9,518 nucleotides of DNA, taken from Sphingomonas sp. S-NIH.Pt15_0812. GTDB taxonomy: Bacteria; Pseudomonadota; Alphaproteobacteria; Sphingomonadales; Sphingomonadaceae. Below, piece by piece: positions 5,358 to 9,518 of the stretch. Position 1 is the stretch's first letter. The number at the start of each line of letters is the position of its first letter. Under the pieces are notes generated by a model. That model saw only the letters and a program-made list of their open reading frames with translations, searched no databases and had not been told where the DNA came from. Location: NCBI RefSeq assembly GCF_003951315.1, contig NZ_QLJH01000061.1, forward strand, positions 1 through 9,518. Reading direction: 5' to 3'. Both the position numbers and the translations under genes were made by a program.

Positions 5358-7187
5358 TCAGTTGCAGGCCGCTGCCTCGTCGAGAACGGACAGCGCCATG
5401 ATGTGCGCCAGATGGCTGAGACCTTGAGGAAGGTTGCCGAGAAACGCACCACTCGCCGGATCGATCATCTCGGAAAGGATGCCGTGTCCGTGGGACAACG
5501 CTTCGTTCAACCTATCGAACCGCTGGCGCGCTTCAGGCCGTTGACCGAGTTCCGCCCGGGCCTCCACCATCCAGAAGGAACAGGCGAGGAAACACCCTTC
5601 TTCCTTGTCCGTGCCGGTATAACGGTAGTGAAAAGGACCGCTGCCGAGCTCACGATCAATCGCATCCATCGTGGCCAGTAGGCGACCATGACCATCAAAG
5701 CCAAAGCGGACAGCAAGCGCCAACGAGGCATCGAGCTTGTCGGTACCCGGGTACATGACGAAGGCCTGCTTCTTCTCCGACCAGCACTCGCCTTCGATCC
5801 AGTCCTTGATGCGGTCACGTTCACGCGACCAGCGTTCCCGGCACGTGGTCGGCAGCTGACCCTGGTCCGCCAATTCCACGGCGCGGGCCAGAGCCTGCCA
5901 GCAGCTCACCTTGGACATAGTATAATGCTGTGGCTCTTCGAGTTCCCACATACCCGCATCAGGCAGGCGCCAGCTGTCGGCGCATTCATCGGCAAGGTGC
6001 GAGAGCAGCTCCGCGCTCGCGGAGTCGAGGATATTGCCACACCCCACGAAGCAGGCGGCCGTCTCGAAAATGTCCCCGTAAACGCCGTGTTGGCGCTGGT
6101 CAGTTGCCTGATTACCAGTGCGGACCGGGGTCGATCCCCGATACCCTGGCATGGCCCATTCGGACACGCCAGGCACGACCTTGCCGTCGAGTGTATAAAC
6201 CACGCGGGTGCCGACGCTGCGCAGCTGATCGAGCAGCCAACTGAACGCAGCCTTCGCTTCGGCTTCAAGACCTGCCGTTAAAAACGCCTTGATCGTGTAG
6301 CCGGCATCCCTGATCCAGGCGTACCGATAGTCGTAATTCTTGGCTCCGCCGATACCTTCCGGGATGGATGTCGTTGCCGCAGCTGCGATGGCGCCAGATG
6401 GTGAATAGAGCAGGATCTTCAGCGCCAGCGCGCTGCGCAGGAACGCGTCGCGGTCCTCGCCCGTGTAGGCGACGTGCTCGCTCCAATCCCGCCATTCCTG
6501 ATCTGATATGTCGATTCGTGCGTCGATCTGCTCAATTGTTGGCGCCACCAGAGGTTCATCGCGACCAGCTACGACCGCAACAGTCTGACGCTCGCCAGCA
6601 GCCACCGTCACTTCCCCGGTGATGCCTTCATCGGCCCAGTCACAATGTACCGTGTCGCTGCAGACAAAGAGACCAAGAACGCGCTCAACATGGAAGACTG
6701 TGTGGTCGCCGATCTTCGAGTGGTATGGATTGACCGTATCGCCCCGTCGACCGGGCTTCATCGTCAGGTTGAAGCGAACGGTGCCATCCAACCCATCGAT
6801 CCGCCGCGCCAACTCGGCCCAAGGCAAACGCCCAGCCGTGCCGCTATTCAGAGATTCGGTTAGTTTGGCTCGCCCGCTTGGCGTCGTGAAGATCGTCTCG
6901 AGTACGTTGCTGGCAGGGTGATAACGGCGCTCGACCGTGAACGGCCGATCAGGCTGGAGCGTGAAGCATCCACCATTCTCACCATCGAGTAATCGGTCGA
7001 ACAGTGGAGGCGAGTCCATGTTCGGCACGCACCACCAGTCGATCGATCCATCGGCACCGGACAGTGCGACGGATCGGCCATCCCCAAGCGCGCCATATTG
7101 CTCAAGCGGCAGATAGCCGTCTTTGCGAACGCCAAGTTCGATACGCTCATGATGCTGCGGCAGCAGCCGCGCCAGCACCCCGGTCAA
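5358..7187 (-). CDS. GH15 family glycoside hydrolase (glucoamylase/trehalase type)
   Basis: A 609-residue hydrolase. The N-terminal domain carries the family opening YGALGDGRSVAL and DGSIDWWCVPNMDSP (31-60). The catalytic (alpha/alpha)6 part begins around 250 and has DYRYAWIRDAGYT (286-298). The likely general acid is E415 in GMWELEE. The likely base is E573 in SEMIDPASG, followed by FLGNLPQGLSHL (582-593). Related proteins usually read E-E at the base site; here only the first Glu is kept. No signal peptide, so it is cytoplasmic and would act on trehalose or alpha-glucosides. TTG 7187 overlaps the stop of the preceding SDR by 3-4 bases. It has no clear Shine-Dalgarno, so the start is uncertain within about 20 codons. 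Confidence 0.92.
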   Translation of the reverse strand: MTGVLARLLPQHHERIELGVRKDGYLPLEQYGALGDGRSVALSGADGSIDWWCVPNMDSPPLFDRLLDGENGGCFTLQPDRPFTVERRYHPASNVLETIFTTPSGRAKLTESLNSGTAGRLPWAELARRIDGLDGTVRFNLTMKPGRRGDTVNPYHSKIGDHTVFHVERVLGLFVCSDTVHCDWADEGITGEVTVAAGERQTVAVVAGRDEPLVAPTIEQIDARIDISDQEWRDWSEHVAYTGEDRDAFLRSALALKILLYSPSGAIAAAATTSIPEGIGGAKNYDYRYAWIRDAGYTIKAFLTAGLEAEAKAAFSWLLDQLRSVGTRVVYTLDGKVVPGVSEWAMPGYRGSTPVRTGNQATDQRQHGVYGDIFETAACFVGCGNILDSASAELLSHLADECADSWRLPDAGMWELEEPQHYTMSKVSCWQALARAVELADQGQLPTTCRERWSRERDRIKDWIEGECWSEKKQAFVMYPGTDKLDASLALAVRFGFDGHGRLLATMDAIDRELGSGPFHYRYTGTDKEEGCFLACSFWMVEARAELGQRPEARQRFDRLNEALSHGHGILSEMIDPASGAFLGNLPQGLSHLAHIMALSVLDEAAACN

Positions 7188-8185
7188 CGAAGAAGACGCG
7201 GCAGCGCGCGTGACGCACCAACGCCCATCAAAGCACCCGCACCCAGCAGACCACCCACTACGCCTACCTTCAGCATATCGCGCTGACGGCTCGTGAAGAA
7301 CTCGCGGCGGCTGCCCTTCACCCGGTCGGTACTATTTCCGTCGATCTGCGCCGGTCCCGGAACCGCCTCGTCAAGATTGCCAGCGCGATCGGGCATCGGA
7401 TCGCCCTGCTGCTTGTCGAGCATTCCGGCTGCCTCACGATCGGAGAAGCCTGGTGCGACCGACTGCCCGAGCGCCATCATCAGTGTCGAACGCCCAACCC
7501 AGAACTCACGTTGAGGATCGTGCGCTGCGGTCCAAATCGCTTCGGCGCAAAGGCGCGGGTCGAAGAGTGGATCGGGAATGATTTGCTCACGGCCAATGTG
7601 AGTGCGTGCCCAGCTCGTCTGCGGCGTATTAACACCGGGCAGATACACAACGCTGAGCGTAACCTTTGATTTGTCCGAGATCAGCTCTGAGCGCAGCGAG
7701 TCCGTAAACCCGCCCACCGCAGCCTTCGCGCCACAATACGCAGCCTGCAAGGGGGCGGCCCGGATCGCAAGGCCGGACGACACCTGGATGATCGCCCCCT
7801 GATCCCGCGTACGCATGTGACGCAGCGCGGCAAGCGTTCCGTAGACCTGCGACAGGTAGGTTGTGCCGGTGACGCGGGCATATTCTTCCGGCGTGATGTC
7901 GTGCGCGTGAGCAACTACCGTCGACATGGCGTTGTTGACCCAGGCGTCGATCGCGCCAAATTCGGTGACGACCTTATCCGCGGCCTCGTCGACGGCTTTC
8001 GCATCGGCAACGTCGACTGAGATCGCCAGCACTTTACCGCCATGCTGCTCAAGCATCGTCTTGGCTTCGCCGAGGCGTGTGGGGTCCCTTGCGATGATCG
8101 CCACCTGCCATCCGCTACGCGCGAAGCGATCCGCAGTCGCGAGGCCGATACCGGCGCTCGCGCCCGTTACTACGACGGTCTTCAT
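7184..8185 (-). CDS. Membrane-anchored short-chain dehydrogenase/reductase
   Basis: A 333-residue SDR. TGASAGIG (7-14) binds NAD(P), NNA (84-86) replaces the usual NNAG, and S137, Y150 and K154 (YCGAK) form the active site. The SDR core ends near 250. A polar linker follows, then a glycine-rich hydrophobic helix (about 305-323, MLKVGVVGGLLGAGALMGVG) and a short basic end. This suggests the enzyme is tethered to the inner membrane by its C-terminus. ATG 8185 is chosen because the first strand begins there (MKTVVVTGAS); the ribosome binding site is weak. A longer frame to 8326 has a non-family leader. It is the first gene of an operon and overlaps the GH15 gene. Confidence 0.9.
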   Translation of the reverse strand: MKTVVVTGASAGIGLATADRFARSGWQVAIIARDPTRLGEAKTMLEQHGGKVLAISVDVADAKAVDEAADKVVTEFGAIDAWVNNAMSTVVAHAHDITPEEYARVTGTTYLSQVYGTLAALRHMRTRDQGAIIQVSSGLAIRAAPLQAAYCGAKAAVGGFTDSLRSELISDKSKVTLSVVYLPGVNTPQTSWARTHIGREQIIPDPLFDPRLCAEAIWTAAHDPQREFWVGRSTLMMALGQSVAPGFSDREAAGMLDKQQGDPMPDRAGNLDEAVPGPAQIDGNSTDRVKGSRREFFTSRQRDMLKVGVVGGLLGAGALMGVGASRALPRLLR

Positions 8186-8236
8186 AAGGTTGGTCTCGTT
8201 CCCAATAAGAAGCTTGCTCGACCGCTTAACGCTCAA

Positions 8237-8255
8237 GTGGCGAACTGGTCGCCAC
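8237..8255. promoter_or_regulatory. Operator-like dyad
   Basis: GTGGCGA (8237-8243) and TCGCCAC (8249-8255) are perfect inverted arms around ACTGG. The size and arm spacing are typical of a dimeric repressor site. It lies about 50 bases upstream of the SDR start. No regulator gene is in the window. Confidence 0.4.
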
Positions 8256-8290
8256 CTCTTGCTTTGCTCTTCGGTGAAATGTGCTGGCGC

Positions 8291-8325
8291 TGCGCCCTTG
8301 GATCGTGAGACCCAACAAGGGCGCA
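8291..8325. repeat. Perfect 10-base inverted repeat
   Basis: TGCGCCCTTG (8291-8300) and CAAGGGCGCA (8316-8325) pair perfectly over a 15-base loop. There is no following T-run, so a terminator is unlikely. Confidence 0.55.
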
Positions 8326-8333
8326 CACCCTTT

Positions 8334-8366
8334 AAATCATCGAGCCGATGTAGTTAGCGATGATTT
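8334..8366. repeat. Perfect 9-base AT-rich inverted repeat
   Basis: AAATCATCG (8334-8342) and CGATGATTT (8358-8366) pair perfectly, again over a 15-base loop. Two extra Ts follow (8367-8368). It starts 9 bases after the neighbouring repeat. Confidence 0.5.
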
Positions 8367-8520
8367 TTGGGCTGAAGCTCAATCGGAACTCGGATGGATG
8401 CCACGCCCCAAAAGGCAAAACTTAATGGAGGTTCGTGGCTTTCCAATTTTCGGAAATTTGTTCAGCTGCATTATACGGAGTGAAATCGCACGGGCTCTCT
8501 TCACCGTCGTACCGCTCTAC

Positions 8521-8545
8521 GGCACCTGCAAGATCGACGGGCGTT
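8521..8545 (+). promoter_or_regulatory. EcfG-like promoter for the glycine-rich-tail membrane protein
   Basis: GGCAC (8521-8525), 16 bases, then CGTT (8542-8545) differ from GGAAC-N16/17-CGTT by one base. The start codon follows 21 bases later, which is suitable spacing. The match is weak alone, but it repeats the layout seen before the DUF3182 operon. Confidence 0.28.
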
Positions 8546-8566
8546 ACAGAGATTGTGATTAGGGGA

Positions 8567-9295
8567 ATGCACTTGCGCGGTCTGGATTTCAGCTCTTGGC
8601 AGAGCCTGCTCGCCACCATATTCGGGCTGGCGCTATTTACGCTCTTGGGAGTTGGCATTCGTCTGCTTACCCAAATGACATTTCAGCAGCGCCGTGAGCG
8701 CATGAACCGACAGATCAACGAGCGTCTCAGGACACTTATCGCCGCCTATAAAGTCCTTGGCGGATCATTCACAGGGGATCTAACTGTGGATCCGACACAC
8801 CGACGGGACCTGCAGCGACGAGAGCAGGGCGGCGTCGCAGGGGAGCCGATGGCCGCGTTGGACCTCAGTGCGGAAGGAACGGCGCGATCGGACCGCACGC
8901 GCCGCATCCGCGACGCAGTCGAGGCCGCGCTGTCCGATATCATCCTGCTCGGTACCGAGGAGCATGTCCGGTTAGCGGACAAGGCAGTTCACGAGCTGGT
9001 CGCGGGCCACCCGGTTCACACGCACGAGCTAGTCGTGTCGCTGCGTGCGTTCGTGCGCGATGCGCTTGATCTCGACCCGATCCCGGCTGACCTGATTATC
9101 GCAATGCAAGGACCCACGCGTCCGGCGTCGTCCGGCAGCGGCAGAGGCGGCAGCAATAAGGACGATGCTGGCAGAAACGGCGGGGGCAGTGGCGGTGGTG
9201 GTATGGGTGGCGGCGGACTCGGAGGCAGCGAAAATGTTAACGATGGGCCTAAGGACGATCCGCACCATATCGCTGCGGCCGCTGCGGAGCGATAG
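8567..9295 (+). CDS. Single-helix membrane protein with Gly-rich C-terminal tail
   Basis: A 242-residue conserved hypothetical protein. One membrane helix (about 12-34, SLLATIFGLALFTLLGVGIRLL) is followed by a basic juxtamembrane helix (QQRRERMNRQINERLRTLI, 40-58). Then come a conserved-looking YKVLGGSFTGDLTVDP block, a helical region (TRRIRDAVEAALSDIILLGTEEHVRLA) and LDLDPIPADLI. Residues about 185-225 are mostly Gly/Ser (GGGSGGGGMGGGGLGG), and the end is HHIAAAAAER. The bulk probably lies in the cytoplasm. The starts at 8567 (ATG, AGGGG just before) and 8555 (GTG) are both possible. I recall similar uncharacterised proteins in other proteobacteria but no function. Confidence 0.8.
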   Translation: MHLRGLDFSSWQSLLATIFGLALFTLLGVGIRLLTQMTFQQRRERMNRQINERLRTLIAAYKVLGGSFTGDLTVDPTHRRDLQRREQGGVAGEPMAALDLSAEGTARSDRTRRIRDAVEAALSDIILLGTEEHVRLADKAVHELVAGHPVHTHELVVSLRAFVRDALDLDPIPADLIIAMQGPTRPASSGSGRGGSNKDDAGRNGGGSGGGGMGGGGLGGSENVNDGPKDDPHHIAAAAAER

Positions 9296-9330
9296 GCTGA
9301 GTTCCTCTATTGACCTAGAAGCGGTCGTTC

Positions 9331-9345
9331 CGGGCACCCTGCCCG
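9331..9345 (+). terminator. Short GC hairpin after the membrane protein gene
   Basis: CGGGCA and TGCCCG form a 6-base stem with a 3-base loop, 35 bases past the stop codon. No T-run follows, so it is a weak candidate. Confidence 0.2.
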
Positions 9346-9401
9346 CCTTCCACCTTCGGACATTCGTTCAGGCAGAGCTTTAATTTTCCTAAGAGCCCGA
9401 C

Positions 9402-9518
9402 TCATAATTCGAGCTTTGCAATACGGCGGGTCATTCGCCTGATGGATGCGATGATGAGCCATGCTTCTGACGAGGCGATGGAAGCCTCCCAGTCCTTGGC
9501 GAGGCGTCGGCATCGGTT
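9402..9518 (-). CDS. IS5-like transposase, C-terminal end (partial)
   Basis: The last 38 codons of a transposase enter from the right edge. The reading is CRRLAKDWEASIASSEAW (residues 3-20 of the visible part), then LIIASIRRMTRRIA. This matches the C-terminal R-RL-KDWE-SI-SS-AW...IRR-TRR end of many IS5-type transposases (the DDE enzyme's catalytic Glu lies upstream, outside the window). The frame is intact up to its TGA at 9402-9404. The IS terminal repeat should lie near 9385-9401, but its other end is not visible, so no inverted repeat or target duplication can be shown. Confidence 0.75.
   Translation of the reverse strand, partial: NRCRRLAKDWEASIASSEAWLIIASIRRMTRRIAKLEL

Larger units (their letters stand above)
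8186..8566. other. Divergent intergenic region, 380 bases, with palindromes
   Basis: This region separates the minus-strand SDR-GH15-SDR operon from the plus-strand membrane protein gene. No gene is seen. It holds three perfect inverted repeats (8237-8255, 8291-8325, 8334-8366), a TTATAC box (8471-8476) and an EcfG-like motif (8521-8545). It is the likely control region for both directions. No strong promoter for the minus operon could be picked out. Confidence 0.6.

Noticed and set aside
5688..6281. 197-residue plus-strand frame
   Set aside because: It is antisense to the GH15 catalytic region and has no recognisable features.
8198..8202. GGAAC on the minus strand just before the SDR start
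   Set aside because: A matching CGTT would fall inside the coding region and is not present, so it is not a usable EcfG promoter.
8228..8252. CGTT with a GCGAC -35 on the minus strand
   Set aside because: Only three of five -35 bases match the EcfG consensus.

Overview
The window looks like chromosomal DNA from a GC-rich alphaproteobacterium, most likely a sphingomonad (Sphingomonas/Novosphingobium type). This rests on the mix of protein families: a DUF3182 protein, a YghA-type SDR with a proline-rich N-terminal arm, a GH15 hydrolase with the usual N-terminal domain, and a small Cys-pair exported protein. Weak matches to EcfG-type (general stress response) promoters point the same way. No rRNA, tRNA or CRISPR array is visible. 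Both edges carry pieces of IS5-like transposases: a frame-broken remnant at the left edge and an intact C-terminal end entering from the right.

Left part (1 to about 2300): a degraded, gene-poor stretch. After the transposase remnant come a long imperfect palindrome, a 77-residue exported protein (minus), a 92-residue two-helix membrane protein (minus), a probable 101-residue protein of unknown function (minus), and an ABM-domain membrane protein (plus). The start of the ABM gene overlaps the 5' end of the unknown minus-strand gene. The sequence between these genes has palindromes and degenerate repeat-like fragments.

Middle (2270-4430, plus): a two-gene operon. A DUF3182 protein with ATP-grasp-like features overlaps an alpha/beta hydrolase by ATGA. 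An EcfG-like promoter lies just upstream. Behind it is a 160-base spacer with a near-consensus -10 box, a possible 33-codon ORF or small RNA, and an intrinsic-type terminator that also serves the convergent operon.

Right-middle (8185 down to 4436, minus): a three-gene operon. The order of transcription is a membrane-anchored SDR, then a GH15 glucoamylase/trehalase-type hydrolase (ATGA-like overlap), then a YghA-type SDR (28-base gap). The likely theme is carbohydrate or aldehyde/ketone turnover linked to stress, but no substrate can be read from the sequence. A 380-base divergent intergenic region with three separate perfect inverted repeats splits this operon from a plus-strand gene for a single-helix membrane protein with a glycine-rich tail. 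No classical accessory system (defence, secretion, antibiotic cluster) is seen. The best candidates for something undescribed are the DUF3182/hydrolase pair, the palindrome cluster at 8237-8366, and the small transcript candidate at 4274-4430.
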